Source: Agromyces cerinus
Lineage (GTDB): Bacteria; Actinomycetota; Actinomycetes; Actinomycetales; Microbacteriaceae
Reading direction: 5' to 3'
DNA length: 64,000 nucleotides
Assembly: GCF_016907835.1 (NCBI RefSeq)
Contig: NZ_JAFBCT010000001.1
Span: 2,542,001-2,606,000 of the forward strand
Shown here: positions 1 to 8,923 of the stretch, in pieces
Layout: every line of letters starts with the position of its first letter
Position numbering within the stretch: position 1 is the stretch's first letter
Position numbers and translations under genes: made by a program
The notes under the pieces: model-generated
Told to the model about the DNA's origin: nothing
Databases searched by the model: none
The model's input: the letters and a program-made list of their open reading frames with translations, nothing else

Positions 1-11
1 TGGAGGACGGA

Positions 12-614
12 ATGGCCTCGGTCACGGCACCGGTCGGGCGGCGCGAGCGGAACAAGCAGGTCAAGCTCGAACGCATCACGGCCGCCGCGCGAGAACTCTT
101 CGCCGAGCACGGCGTCGACGACGTCACCACGCAGCAGATCGCCGAGAAGGCCGATATCGGCGCCGGCACCCTCTTCCTCTACGCCAAGACCAAGGGCGAG
201 CTGCTCCTGCTCGTGCAGAATTCCGGCTACGCCGACGCCCTCGAAGAGGGACGGGCGGCCGCCGAGAGCCTGCCCGATGCGCTCGAGGCGGTGATGGCGA
301 TCGTGCGCCCGGTCGTGCACTGCAACCGCATCCAGATCGACAACGGGCGCACCTACCTGCGCGAGCTGGTCTTCGGCGACCCCGAAGAGCCGCACCACCG
401 CGACGCGCTCACGCTGACCGCGCAGACCGAAGAGGCCGTCGCCGCCGTGCTGCGTCGCGACGACCGCCTCGGCGAGCGCGACGCCGCCACCCTCGCGCGC
501 GTCGTCTCGGCGATCATGTTCGTCACCATGGCGGCGACGGCGAACATCACCCGCACCGTCGACGAACTCGTGCAGGACATTCGCGACCAGGTCGGCGTGC
601 TGCTCCCGAGCTGA
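12..614 (+). CDS. TetR/AcrR family transcriptional regulator
   Basis: A 200-residue DNA-binding repressor. Residues 15-65 form the TetR helix-turn-helix, with the recognition helix in the stretch TTQQIAEKADIGAGTLFLYA. The rest is an all-helical ligand-binding domain that I cannot assign to a ligand. The ATG is preceded by GGAGG at bases 2-6 with a 5-nt spacer, which fixes the start. The upstream neighbour lies outside the window, so a target gene cannot be named. Length and fold are typical of the family; the ligand is unknown. Confidence 0.92.
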   Translation: MASVTAPVGRRERNKQVKLERITAAARELFAEHGVDDVTTQQIAEKADIGAGTLFLYAKTKGELLLLVQNSGYADALEEGRAAAESLPDALEAVMAIVRPVVHCNRIQIDNGRTYLRELVFGDPEEPHHRDALTLTAQTEEAVAAVLRRDDRLGERDAATLARVVSAIMFVTMAATANITRTVDELVQDIRDQVGVLLPS

Positions 615-700
615 TCGCCCGCTCGCGCCCGCGCAGGCCCCCCGAGTTGGGGGCAGCCGCACCCTTCCGGGCCGTGATGCGCGGTCGACAGGATGTCTCC

Positions 701-1066
701 ATGGTCACTCCCGACACGGCACCGCCCCGCGACGAAACTCCGACGGATTCCCGTTCGACCAGCGCGGCCGTCTCATTCACGGCCGGGATCAGTGCGGTTG
801 CGGCCAACCTGGCGTGGATCGTGGTCGCGCTGATCCCACAGGACTCCGTCGACGCCTGGAGCCTGCTCGGATGGGCCGCAATGACCCTGATCGTGTCGAG
901 ATCGCTCGCCGGGGTGCTCGCCATCGTGGCGATCGTCGCCGGCATCATCGCACTTCGCCGTCCGACCGGACGCGCTCGTGCCGGGGCGGGAGTCGCACTC
1001 GGGGCGATGGCTCTCGTCGATCTCCTGACGTTCCTCGTGTCGATGGCGTCGACGCTGCGGGGATGA
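701..1066 (+). CDS. small membrane protein, unknown function
   Basis: A 121-residue protein with a polar N-terminus (about 25 residues) and three predicted hydrophobic segments around residues 27-47, 52-85 and 95-118. I do not recognise a family; it has the look of the small DUF4190-like membrane proteins of actinomycetes. An in-frame start at 647 would add 18 unconvincing residues before this ATG. The gene runs convergently toward the Clp gene and is followed by a strong hairpin. Confidence 0.6.
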   Translation: MVTPDTAPPRDETPTDSRSTSAAVSFTAGISAVAANLAWIVVALIPQDSVDAWSLLGWAAMTLIVSRSLAGVLAIVAIVAGIIALRRPTGRARAGAGVALGAMALVDLLTFLVSMASTLRG

Positions 1067-1100
1067 CTCCGGGCGATATCACCGCCTGTTCCTGCACGAC

Positions 1101-1133
1101 GAACGCCCGACCCTCCGAGAGGGCCGGGCGTTC
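1101..1133. terminator. bidirectional hairpin terminator
   Basis: Bases 1101-1115 pair with 1119-1133 around a 3-nt CGA loop: 15 positions with one A-C mismatch. It lies between two convergent genes, so it can terminate both. Confidence 0.75.
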
Positions 1134-1190
1134 GTCTTCGGCCGGTTACGGTCGCTGATTCACACGGTTACGTGCGACGCAGCGAGGCGG

Positions 1191-3803
1191 TTACGCCGCC
1201 ACCGGCAGCGTCACGGTCGCGCGGGGCACGGATGTCACGACGAACTCGCCGCCCGAGGCATCCACCTGCACGCCCTCGCCGTCGCCGAGCGCACCGCTCA
1301 CGAAGAGGTCGCTGATGCGGTCGTCGATCTCGCGCTGGATCACGCGGCGCAGGGGCCGGGCACCGTACTCGGGCTCGTAGCCGCGTTCGGCCAGCAGCGA
1401 CACCGCGGCATCCGTCACCTCGAAGGCGACCTCGCGCGCGGCGAGCCGCGACGCGGTGGCGCCGAGCATGAGGCGCACGATCTGTGCGAGCTGCGGCTCG
1501 TCGAGCTTCTGGAACAGCACGATCTCGTCGATGCGGTTCAGGAACTCGGGGCGCATGGCCTCGCGCACCTTGCCCATGACGCGGTTGCGCACGTCATCGG
1601 AGGAGCTGAAGCCCGAGCCATCCGTCGAGGCGACGAAGCCGAGTGCACCCGAACGCGACGCGAGGAACTCCGAACCGAGGTTCGAGGTCATCACGATCAC
1701 CGTGTTGCGGAAGTCGACCGTGCGACCCTGGCCGTCGGTCAGGCGTCCGTCGTCGAGCACCTGCAGCAGCAGGTTGAACACGTCGGGGTGCGCCTTCTCG
1801 ATCTCGTCGAACAGCACGATCGAGTACGGGTTGCGCCGCACACGCTCGGTGAGCTGCCCGGCCTCGTCGTACCCGACATAGCCGGGAGGGGCGCCGACGA
1901 GGCGCGACACCGTGTGCCGCTCGCCGAACTCGCTCATGTCGAAGCGCACGATCGCCTGCTCGTCGTCGAAGAGCGACGACGCCAGCGCACGCGCCAGCTC
2001 GGTCTTGCCGACACCCGTCGGCCCGAGGAACAGGAACGACCCGACCGGGCGCTTTGCGTCGCCCATGCCGGTGCGGCTGCGGCGCACGGCCTTGGCGACC
2101 GCGGTGACCGCGTCGTCCTGACCGATGACGCGCGCGTGCAGCTCGCCCTCGAGGTCGCCGAGGCGCTCGCGCTCGCTCTCGGTGAGGCGGTTCACCGGAA
2201 TGCCGGTGGCCCGCGAGATCACCGCGGCGATCTCGGCCTCGTCGATCACGGTGCTCTGCTGGTTGAGCCCGTCACCCTGCTGGTTGAGCTTGTCGAAACC
2301 AGCGCGCCCCTTCTCGGTGGCCGCATCGAGCCGATCCTGCACCTTCGAGATCTCGTCGCGGATGCGCGAGGCCTCCTCGTAGTGCTCGGCGCTCACGGCG
2401 GCGTTCTTGTCGGCCTCGAGGTCGGCGAGTCGCGCGATGAGCGCGGAGACATCCGTCTTCATGCCGAGCTTCAGGCGCAGACGTGCGCCTGCCTGGTCGA
2501 TGAGGTCGATGGCCTTGTCGGGCAGCACCCGGTCGGTGAGGTAGCGGGCGCTCAGCTCGACGGAGGCGCGCAGCGCGGCATCCGTGTACTGCACGCCGTG
2601 GTGCTCCTCGTAGGCGGGCTTCAGCCCGTGCAGGATCAGCACGGCGTCTTCGATGGAGGGCTCCCCCACGCGCACCGGCTGGAACCGGCGCTCGAGGGCA
2701 GGGTCCTTCTCGATGGCGCGGTACTCCTTGAGCGTGGTCGCACCCACGAGGTGCAGCTCACCGCGCGCGAGGCGCGGCTTCAGGATGTTGCCCGCGTCGG
2801 TGCCGCCGTCGCCAGAGCCGCCCGCGCCGACCACGGTGTGGATCTCATCGATGAAGATGATGAGCTCGCCCTTGTGCGCGGCGATCTCCTCCATGGTCTT
2901 GGTGAGGCGCTCCTCGAAGTCGCCGCGGTAGCGGGTGCCGGCGAGCATGCCGGGCAGGTCGAGCGAGATCACGCGCTTGTCGAGCAGTGCCTCGGGCACC
3001 GACTCCTCGACGATCGCGCGGGCGAGGCCCTCGACGATCGCCGTCTTGCCGACGCCGGCCTCGCCGATCAGCACCGGGTTGTTCTTGGTGCGACGGCTGA
3101 GGATCTCGATGGTCTGCTCGATCTCGTCGGCACGGCCGATCACGGGGTCGAGCTCGCCGTTCGCGGCCAGCTCGGTGAGATCGGTGCCGAACTTGTCGAG
3201 CATGGGGGTGTCGGATGTCCCGGTGCCCGGAATGCCCGAGGCATCCGTGTCGCCATCAGCACCCGGCATGCCCGCTTCGATCGTCTCGCGCATGCCCTGC
3301 GTGAGGGCCTCGGCGGTGACGCCGGCGCGCGCGAGCACCTGGCCGGCAGGAGCGTCTTGCCCCAGCACGAGCGCGAAGAAGAGGTGCTCGGGGTCGATGT
3401 AGGTCGAGCCGGCCGAGCGCGCCACCTGGTAACTGTGGAACAGCGCGCGGGAGGCGCTCGGGGTGATCGTTGCCGCGTTGATGTCGGCGGTGTCGCCGGC
3501 AGCGGGCAGGCGCGCCTCGGTCGCGGTGATGAGCCGCTCGGGGGCGACCCCGATGCGGGCGATCGCCTGCTTGACGCTCTCGTCTTCGACGATCACGCGC
3601 AGGATGTGCAGGGCGTCGAGCTCGGTCTGGCCGCGCTCGAGCGCGAAGCGTCCTGCTTGACGCAGGATGCCTTGAGTACGGGCGGTCAGGAACCGGCTGA
3701 GGTCGATCGACCGAGCCTGACGCGCCTGCTCACCCGCGAGATAGCGGGCGAGAAACTCGTCGAACGAGCTCGCGCCGGCTTCGGGGTTGAAGTCTTCGGG
3801 CAC
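1191..3803 (-). CDS. ATP-dependent Clp protease ATP-binding subunit (ClpC-type AAA+ unfoldase)
   Basis: A cytosolic AAA+ unfoldase that would feed substrates to ClpP. In order: a Clp N-domain (about residues 25-170); a first ATPase module with Walker A GEAGVGKT and Walker [10 protein letters not shown]; a short middle region with a UVR-like motif ([12 protein letters not shown]), which favours ClpC over ClpB; a second module with GPTGVGKT and VLFDEIEKA; and a C-terminal D2-small domain. A GALGF segment in module two matches the LGF-type loop that docks on ClpP. AGGAGG at 3808-3813 lies 4 nt from GTG 3803 but only 1 nt from the TTG at 3806, so GTG is preferred (870 residues). An HspR-like inverted repeat sits just upstream, implying heat-shock control. 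The N-terminus differs from classical ClpC, so this may be a second paralogue. Confidence 0.9.
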   Translation of the reverse strand: MPEDFNPEAGASSFDEFLARYLAGEQARQARSIDLSRFLTARTQGILRQAGRFALERGQTELDALHILRVIVEDESVKQAIARIGVAPERLITATEARLPAAGDTADINAATITPSASRALFHSYQVARSAGSTYIDPEHLFFALVLGQDAPAGQVLARAGVTAEALTQGMRETIEAGMPGADGDTDASGIPGTGTSDTPMLDKFGTDLTELAANGELDPVIGRADEIEQTIEILSRRTKNNPVLIGEAGVGKTAIVEGLARAIVEESVPEALLDKRVISLDLPGMLAGTRYRGDFEERLTKTMEEIAAHKGELIIFIDEIHTVVGAGGSGDGGTDAGNILKPRLARGELHLVGATTLKEYRAIEKDPALERRFQPVRVGEPSIEDAVLILHGLKPAYEEHHGVQYTDAALRASVELSARYLTDRVLPDKAIDLIDQAGARLRLKLGMKTDVSALIARLADLEADKNAAVSAEHYEEASRIRDEISKVQDRLDAATEKGRAGFDKLNQQGDGLNQQSTVIDEAEIAAVISRATGIPVNRLTESERERLGDLEGELHARVIGQDDAVTAVAKAVRRSRTGMGDAKRPVGSFLFLGPTGVGKTELARALASSLFDDEQAIVRFDMSEFGERHTVSRLVGAPPGYVGYDEAGQLTERVRRNPYSIVLFDEIEKAHPDVFNLLLQVLDDGRLTDGQGRTVDFRNTVIVMTSNLGSEFLASRSGALGFVASTDGSGFSSSDDVRNRVMGKVREAMRPEFLNRIDEIVLFQKLDEPQLAQIVRLMLGATASRLAAREVAFEVTDAAVSLLAERGYEPEYGARPLRRVIQREIDDRISDLFVSGALGDGEGVQVDASGGEFVVTSVPRATVTLPVAA

Positions 3804-3817
3804 CAATCCTCCTGGAA

Positions 3818-3838
3818 GTTGAGCGGGGTACGCTCAAG
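3818..3838 (-). promoter_or_regulatory. HspR-associated inverted repeat (HAIR-like operator)
   Basis: Bases 3819-3824 (TTGAGC) and 3832-3837 (GCTCAA) form a perfect inverted repeat with a 7-nt spacer, followed by G. The consensus HAIR is CTTGAGT-N7-ACTCAAG; 11 of 14 arm positions match and the spacing is exact. It lies 15 nt upstream of the clp start, overlapping where transcription should begin. Confidence 0.7.
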
Positions 3839-3962
3839 TTCAACGCGGAGGGGGCGCGGGTATTCCCGCTTCCCAGCGCTGACGATCTGCGCCGCCGACG
3901 TGCACACCCTTGTCGGTCCGCACACGATCAGGATCGATAGCGTGGCGTGCCATCATTCTCTC

Positions 3963-4685
3963 GTGGCTGAACTCGTATACCTCGATGAAACGGGGTCTGT
4001 GGGGCGTGGTGCGCGTAGGCAACCCGAACTCACTCTCGTCGCTGTGGTTGTCGACGAAACAGCCGTTCAGCCACTAGCGGACCGACTCCATGCGCTCGCG
4101 ATGGAACACCTCGGATGGATACCTGCTGGGTTCGAGTTCCACGCGCGGGAGATGTGGAGCGCGAAGGGTCATTGGACAGGCAAACAGCCCCCCGAACTGC
4201 TCGCGGCATTCGAGGCGGTCATTTCCACACTCGAAGAGCTCGACATCTCGGTTATCCACGCAACCATCGATAAGAGTCGGCTTCACGCACGACACGGTGG
4301 CACTTATGACCAAAACGCCTACCTGTTGGCTCTTCAATTTCTACTCGAGAAGCTCGATCGGTGGCGTACCCAGCAAGCGCTGCGGATCGTAATCGCCGAC
4401 GAAGCTAAAGAGCACCAACTGCGGGCGGTGAAGATGGTGCGCGAGATGCAGACGTGGGCCGCAGGCGCAGTCCCCGGCCGGCAGCTCGTATCGATCATCG
4501 ACTCGATGCACTTCGTGGACTCGAAAGACAGTCCAGGAGTTCAGCTCGCTGACGTCGTCGCATTTATCCTCCACCGACGGACGCTGGCTACCCAGGGACA
4601 CCCAGATGCCGACTCCGCTGTTGCGCGGATGGCCACAGTCATCGCAGAACACACGCCGACCTGGCGGGCACCTTGGCCGAGCTAA
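3963..4685 (+). CDS. DUF3800 domain-containing protein
   Basis: A 240-residue protein of the DUF3800 family, whose members carry an N-terminal aspartate in a YLDE-type motif (here YLDETGS, residues 6-12) and a C-terminal QLADxxA motif (here residues about 199-207). Family members are thought to have an RNase H-like fold and are often found beside mobile or defence genes; no activity is shown here. The reading frame runs open far upstream across the antisense of clp, but similarity begins only at GTG 3963. No Shine-Dalgarno is visible; CATCAT ends 6 nt before the GTG, so the message may be leaderless. Base composition is clearly less GC-rich than the flanks, as is the next gene, suggesting the two arrived together. 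Confidence 0.8.
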   Translation: MAELVYLDETGSVGRGARRQPELTLVAVVVDETAVQPLADRLHALAMEHLGWIPAGFEFHAREMWSAKGHWTGKQPPELLAAFEAVISTLEELDISVIHATIDKSRLHARHGGTYDQNAYLLALQFLLEKLDRWRTQQALRIVIADEAKEHQLRAVKMVREMQTWAAGAVPGRQLVSIIDSMHFVDSKDSPGVQLADVVAFILHRRTLATQGHPDADSAVARMATVIAEHTPTWRAPWPS

Positions 4686-4947
4686 ATGGCCGCCGCTCGC
4701 GCAAGTTGTCGGGTGCCTGAGCGTGGAGATGCGTTCCTAGTCACGAACCTCCACAGGTGCGTGTCCGCCTCGTCGATTACGCGTGCGGCTGCTGTGATTC
4801 AGACGCCGATCGAGCTTGTCGAACAGGTCGGGCTACTCGGAAACGGCTCCGAGATCTCTTCAGGATCGCAGGCCAGCATTTCTCACGAGAGTCTGGCCGC
4901 AAGCCGCATTCGAATACGCAACAGTCGCACTAGGGCATATTTGACCC

Positions 4948-6552
4948 ATGGCTATTCGGTACAGGGTGCTCGCAGTCGAATCGAGTGGCGGCGAGATTGT
5001 TCAGCTTCCAACCCGCGGCGTGACCGCGATTGTTGGTGGAAACAATGCTGGCAAGTCGCAGATGCTCCGCGACATTATGGCCAGAGTCAAGACCGGGCAA
5101 CCGGGCGTCGCTGTGGTCACATTGGCAGATATGAGCGCCGAAAGGCCATCCGGCACCGCAACTGAGGTCGAGAGCTGGCTTGAAGGACACGCTTACCGTG
5201 CCAATCAATCCCTCGAACGGGTTGGACGCTATGCAGCCTCGCCCGGCCAATCCGGGCATACGGTGGCCGAGATCATGGGCTGGTTTCCCCATCAGTACGG
5301 CGGGCCAGATGATCCGTACCTCGGAAATATCCCAGACTTTTTTGTGCGGCAGACCTCTGCTGGAGGCTTATCGGACTACGCAGCAGGCGCGGTCGAAGCC
5401 AATGGCTACGCGAAGATCAATTCCCCTCTCGCACGCCTCCTGAGGGACGGTGAGCTTGAGGACGAGTTGTCCCGCTTGGTCGAAGAGACGTTTGGTCATG
5501 GACTTCTGCTGGACCGTATCAGTCCAGAGATAAGACTTCGAGTCGGGACGGTGACGGAGCCCGTTCCACCGCTTAATCGACCCACAGCAGCGTACGCAGA
5601 AGCTGTAGCGAAGCTGCCGACGCTGGATGCGCAAGGGGATGGATTCCGAAGCTTCGTTGGCTTGGCGCTCTTGATCATGGCAGATCGCCCAAACGTTCTG
5701 CTCATCGATGAGCCGGAAGCCTTTCTTCACCCGGGCCAAGCTCGTGCACTCGGTCGCTGGCTTGCAAAACGCGCCGTCTCACACGACCACCAGATAATCG
5801 TTGCTACGCACGACCGAGACGTTGTATTGGGCCTAATCGAAGGTGCCTCCACTTCGTCCGTGACTTTTGTCCGCCTCAACCGAGACGGAGACACGACTCA
5901 TATGACTCAACTTTCCCCAACAGACGTCGAGAAGGTGTGGGACCAGCCGGCGCTGCGTTATTCAAACGTTGTTCAGGGCCTCTTTCACAAGCGAGTAGTG
6001 ATGTGCGAGGGGGATGGCGACTGTCGCTTCTACGGTGCAGCGTTAGATGAACTCGCGATTGCCTCAGGGCAGCGGTCAATTGCTGACGATGTATTGTTCG
6101 TGCCTTCAGGCGGCAAATCCGGGGTTCCTCGAATGGCGGCGGCGCTCACGAGCCTTGGAGTTGAGGCACGAGCCATTCTGGATTTCGACGTTCTGCGGGT
6201 CAAAGCAGACACGCGTCAGACCGTCGAGTCATTAGGAGCGACGTGGACTCCGACACTTGATTCCCTATACACGTCGTTTGTTAGGGTGCCGAATGAACGT
6301 GGTCTTTGGCCAGCCTTGAAGAACGTGGGCCTCGCGGGTGTCCCGTCAGGGTCCTCATATACCGCGGCGGAATCGCTTCTCAGAGAACTTGGAAAGGTCG
6401 GTCTCTACATCGTGCCAGTGGGCGAGATGGAGGACTTCAACAAGACGCTCGGAGTTCATGGCCCGGCATGGGTCAGCGCGGCATTGGCCGCGAATACGCA
6501 TGGGTCAGCGCAGGTTCACGACCTGGTCACACCGATCCTCAGCGCTGTGTGA
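4948..6552 (+). CDS. OLD-type AAA ATPase with TOPRIM nuclease domain
   Basis: A 534-residue protein of the OLD (overcoming lysogenization defect) nuclease type. The ABC-like ATPase comes first: Walker A GGNNAGKS (residues 30-37), a signature-like region near GDGFRSF (about 230-236), Walker B LLIDEPEAFLHP (D254, E255) and a switch histidine in ATHDRD. The C-terminal half is a TOPRIM nuclease with the acidic CEGDGD motif (E354) and the metal-binding pair D412/D414 in AILDFDVL. All catalytic residues look intact. There is no Shine-Dalgarno; CATATT lies 6 nt before the ATG, compatible with a leaderless start. A 262-bp spacer separates it from the DUF3800 gene, in which I see no credible gene. Both genes share low GC. 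OLD proteins occur in Gabija (with a UvrD-like helicase) and in stand-alone forms; no helicase is present here. Confidence 0.85.
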   Translation: MAIRYRVLAVESSGGEIVQLPTRGVTAIVGGNNAGKSQMLRDIMARVKTGQPGVAVVTLADMSAERPSGTATEVESWLEGHAYRANQSLERVGRYAASPGQSGHTVAEIMGWFPHQYGGPDDPYLGNIPDFFVRQTSAGGLSDYAAGAVEANGYAKINSPLARLLRDGELEDELSRLVEETFGHGLLLDRISPEIRLRVGTVTEPVPPLNRPTAAYAEAVAKLPTLDAQGDGFRSFVGLALLIMADRPNVLLIDEPEAFLHPGQARALGRWLAKRAVSHDHQIIVATHDRDVVLGLIEGASTSSVTFVRLNRDGDTTHMTQLSPTDVEKVWDQPALRYSNVVQGLFHKRVVMCEGDGDCRFYGAALDELAIASGQRSIADDVLFVPSGGKSGVPRMAAALTSLGVEARAILDFDVLRVKADTRQTVESLGATWTPTLDSLYTSFVRVPNERGLWPALKNVGLAGVPSGSSYTAAESLLRELGKVGLYIVPVGEMEDFNKTLGVHGPAWVSAALAANTHGSAQVHDLVTPILSAV

Positions 6553-6620
6553 TTGATTGTGCCGCTCGCTGAAACTGATTCAGCCCCGGCCACAGTGGGA
6601 CGGCGTCCTAGACTCACCTC

Positions 6621-7856
6621 GTGACCCACCCCCGCACCGCGATCACCGGCGGCACCGGATTCGTCGGACGCCACCTGGCCGAACGGCTCGGGCCCGAGGC
6701 ATCCGTCGTCATCTCTCGTCGCACCGGCGTCGACACCAGTGATGTCGACGCACTGACGCGGGCGTTCGAGGGGTGCGACGTCGTCGCGCATTGCGCGGGC
6801 ATCAATCGCGAGATCGGCGACCAGACCTACCAGCGGGTGCATATCGAGGGCACCGCGAACGTGATCGAGGCGGCCAAGCGCGCCGGGGTGCGCAAGGTCA
6901 TCATGCTGAGCTTCCTGCGGGCGCGGCCCGACTGCGGGTCGCCGTACCACGAGTCGAAATGGGCGGCCGAGGAGCTGATCCGCGACTCGGGCCTCGACTA
7001 CACGATCCTCAAGGCCGGCATGATCTACGGACGCGGCGACCACCTCATCGACCACCTCAGCCACACCGTGCAGACCCTGCCGGTGTTCGCGACCGTCGGC
7101 TTCCGCGAGAAGCCCATCCGGCCCATCCCGATCGACGACCTCACCGACATCCTCGTCGCCGCGATCGACGGACGGATGCCGCGTGAGACCGTCGCCGTCG
7201 TCGGCGCCGAGCCTCTCCTGCTGTCGAAGGCCGTGCGGCGCGTGGCATCCGTTCTCGGACGCCGCGTGGTCGTGGTGCCGTGGCCGGTGTGGGCGCAGTT
7301 CGCGCTCGCGCAGGTGACCGAGTGGACCATGAAGGTGCCGCTCGTCGCGAAGGCCCAAGTGCGCATGCTCGCCGAGGGCGTGACGGATGCCGCGCCGCCC
7401 GCGGCATCCGTGCCCGACGACCTGCTTCCCCGGCGCATGTTCACCGCGGAACAGATTCGGGAGAGCTTGCCCGAGGCGGGCGGGTTGGGTGGAAGGACCT
7501 GCGGGTCAGCCGGTGAACTCCGGGCTCAGTCTCCGAGCGAAACCTGTACCGGTTCGAACTGGAAGGGCCCGGTGCACTGGCCGAAGATCCCGGTGCGTTC
7601 AACGGCCACGGGGATCTCGAACTCGTCGTCGACCAGGGCGCGAGTGCCATCGACCACGACGAGTCGCAACGTCTGCACGGAACCGTCGCCGAAGACGCCC
7701 GGCCCAAGGTACGGCGCCTCCTGCGGCACGGTCCACTCGCCGCCCAGCTGGTCGACTCCGGCGGGCTCGCAGTCAGCACCGAAGCATGCCGTCACCAGTG
7801 CCGACTCCGGTGGTGCGGGGTCGAATTGGACCACGGCCGGACCGTTGTACAGATAG
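6621..7856 (+). CDS. NAD(P)H-binding SDR/NmrA-type oxidoreductase, C-terminus probably frameshifted
   Basis: The first 285 or so residues form an extended short-chain dehydrogenase/NmrA-like Rossmann protein: nucleotide-binding GGTGFVGRHLA (residues 10-20) and a downstream substrate region ending near FTAEQIRESLPEAGG. Members typically end soon after this. Here the frame continues for about 120 low-complexity residues that are simply the antisense of the next gene. A -1 shift near 7485-7490 would give GWKDLRVSR and a stop at 7514-7516, a natural ending. The start is GTG 6621, with TAGACT ending 6 nt upstream and no Shine-Dalgarno, suggesting a leaderless mRNA. Confidence 0.75.
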   Translation: MTHPRTAITGGTGFVGRHLAERLGPEASVVISRRTGVDTSDVDALTRAFEGCDVVAHCAGINREIGDQTYQRVHIEGTANVIEAAKRAGVRKVIMLSFLRARPDCGSPYHESKWAAEELIRDSGLDYTILKAGMIYGRGDHLIDHLSHTVQTLPVFATVGFREKPIRPIPIDDLTDILVAAIDGRMPRETVAVVGAEPLLLSKAVRRVASVLGRRVVVVPWPVWAQFALAQVTEWTMKVPLVAKAQVRMLAEGVTDAAPPAASVPDDLLPRRMFTAEQIRESLPEAGGLGGRTCGSAGELRAQSPSETCTGSNWKGPVHWPKIPVRSTATGISNSSSTRARVPSTTTSRNVCTEPSPKTPGPRYGASCGTVHSPPSWSTPAGSQSAPKHAVTSADSGGAGSNWTTAGPLYR

Positions 7857-7975
7857 CCGATCGCCGGGCATGCGTCGAGCACCAGCCCCGGCATGCACCC
7901 CGTCAGGGAAAGACCAGCGCACACCGCGAGAGTCGCGCTCATGATCGCCCGGGATCGGGCTGTTCGAACACCCAT
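7526..7975 (-). CDS. predicted lipoprotein, unknown function
   Basis: A 149-residue exported protein. The N-terminus has an Arg-rich start, a hydrophobic stretch and a lipobox LTGC with the lipidated cysteine at residue 27. The mature part holds several further cysteines (for example in DACPA, ACFGADCEP and FGQC), suggesting disulfides. An internal Met at residue 12 would also give a usable signal peptide. No family recognised. Its 3' half is overlapped by the readthrough of the preceding convergent gene. Confidence 0.7.
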   Translation of the reverse strand: MGVRTARSRAIMSATLAVCAGLSLTGCMPGLVLDACPAIGYLYNGPAVVQFDPAPPESALVTACFGADCEPAGVDQLGGEWTVPQEAPYLGPGVFGDGSVQTLRLVVVDGTRALVDDEFEIPVAVERTGIFGQCTGPFQFEPVQVSLGD

Positions 7976-8160
7976 GATCGGATACTGGCAGGGTCCGATA
8001 CTCCGGTCACCGCCTCGCGCAAGACGTTATCGAGGAGATGCCGGAATGTGACCGAAACGCGACTCGACGACCGCGACGGTGAGTCGGAAGCAGCGCCGCC
8101 TACAGAGGGTTGACAGCACGCCGGCGGGCGGGGCTGATCCGTTGGGGGTGCTCGGGCTGC

Positions 8161-8853
8161 TCACCCCTCGCGCAATGCCGTGGCGATCGCCTCTCCCAGC
8201 ACACGCGCGCCCTCCGCCGACGGGTGCAGCCCGTCGAGACTCATCCCCTCGCCGTACCGTCCGTCGGCGGTGCGCAGGCCAGCAGATGCGTCGACGAACC
8301 GCCATCCCTGTTCCGTCGCCAGGCCGTCGAGGCGCTCGTTGTACGCCTCGGCTCCCGCGGGCAATGCGTCCATCGGCGGGATCGATACGACGACGACCTC
8401 CTCGATGCCGACGACCTCGACGATGCGGTCGAGGTTCGCCGCAGAGTCTTCGAACGGGATACCGAACGCGACGTCGTTGGTGCCGGCGAGCACCACGAGC
8501 ACGTCCGCATCGACCGGGCCGACCGAGTCGGCCATCATCGCCGTCGTCGCAGCCCACTCCGCCCAGCCACCGGCGAATGCGAAGCCGTCGTCCACGACGT
8601 ACCTCGCCCACGACGCGTCGCCGAGGTCGCCCGCGGCGAAATCGGCGCTGTCGGCGTCGGTGATCGAGTCGCCGACCGCGGCGAACGTGCCGTGAGCGGC
8701 CAGAGCGGATGCCTCGGGCGAACCGGTGCCCTCAGCGGGCTCTGGCGCGGAGCATCCGACGATCATGCTCGCGCACGCGAAGACGACGACGGCCGCGCCG
8801 ACCCACCGCACAGCCGCGCCGACTGCCGCTGCCGCTGCCGCTGCCCCGACCAT
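8161..8853 (-). CDS. SGNH/GDSL hydrolase family lipoprotein
   Basis: A 230-residue exported esterase/lipase-like protein. A signal peptide with lipobox IVGC (cysteine near residue 34) anchors it to the membrane. Catalytic blocks are visible: GDSITD (block I serine), GTND (block III) and DGLHPS (block V Asp/His). The substrate is unknown; family members deacylate lipids or sugars. The N-terminus is an alanine run encoded by a GCTGCC-type repeat. TAGACT lies at 8865-8860 on the minus strand, 6 nt before the ATG, suggesting a leaderless message. Confidence 0.85.
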   Translation of the reverse strand: MVGAAAAAAAVGAAVRWVGAAVVVFACASMIVGCSAPEPAEGTGSPEASALAAHGTFAAVGDSITDADSADFAAGDLGDASWARYVVDDGFAFAGGWAEWAATTAMMADSVGPVDADVLVVLAGTNDVAFGIPFEDSAANLDRIVEVVGIEEVVVVSIPPMDALPAGAEAYNERLDGLATEQGWRFVDASAGLRTADGRYGEGMSLDGLHPSAEGARVLGEAIATALREG

Positions 8854-8870
8854 GGGGCCAGTCTAGGAAG

Positions 8871-8899
8871 TCCGCCCGAAGCCGGCGGGTTCGGGCGGA
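8871..8899 (-). terminator. hairpin terminator
   Basis: Bases 8871-8880 and 8890-8899 form a perfect 10-bp stem around a 9-nt loop. It lies directly after the stop of the molybdopterin-domain gene on the minus strand. The T tract is weak. Confidence 0.6.
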
Positions 8900-8923
8900 A
8901 GGATCCGCGCGGCCCCTGACCCT

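Noticed and set aside
1788..3962. Long plus-strand open frame antisense to clp
   Set aside because: It is the shadow of the AAA+ gene in high-GC DNA; real protein-like sequence begins only at GTG 3963.
4686..5165. 159-residue open frame between the DUF3800 and OLD genes
   Set aside because: It overlaps the OLD gene by more than 200 bp in another frame, has no ribosome site and no recognisable domain.
8818..8850. GCTGCC repeat as an intergenic element
   Set aside because: It lies inside the SGNH gene and encodes the alanine run of its signal peptide.
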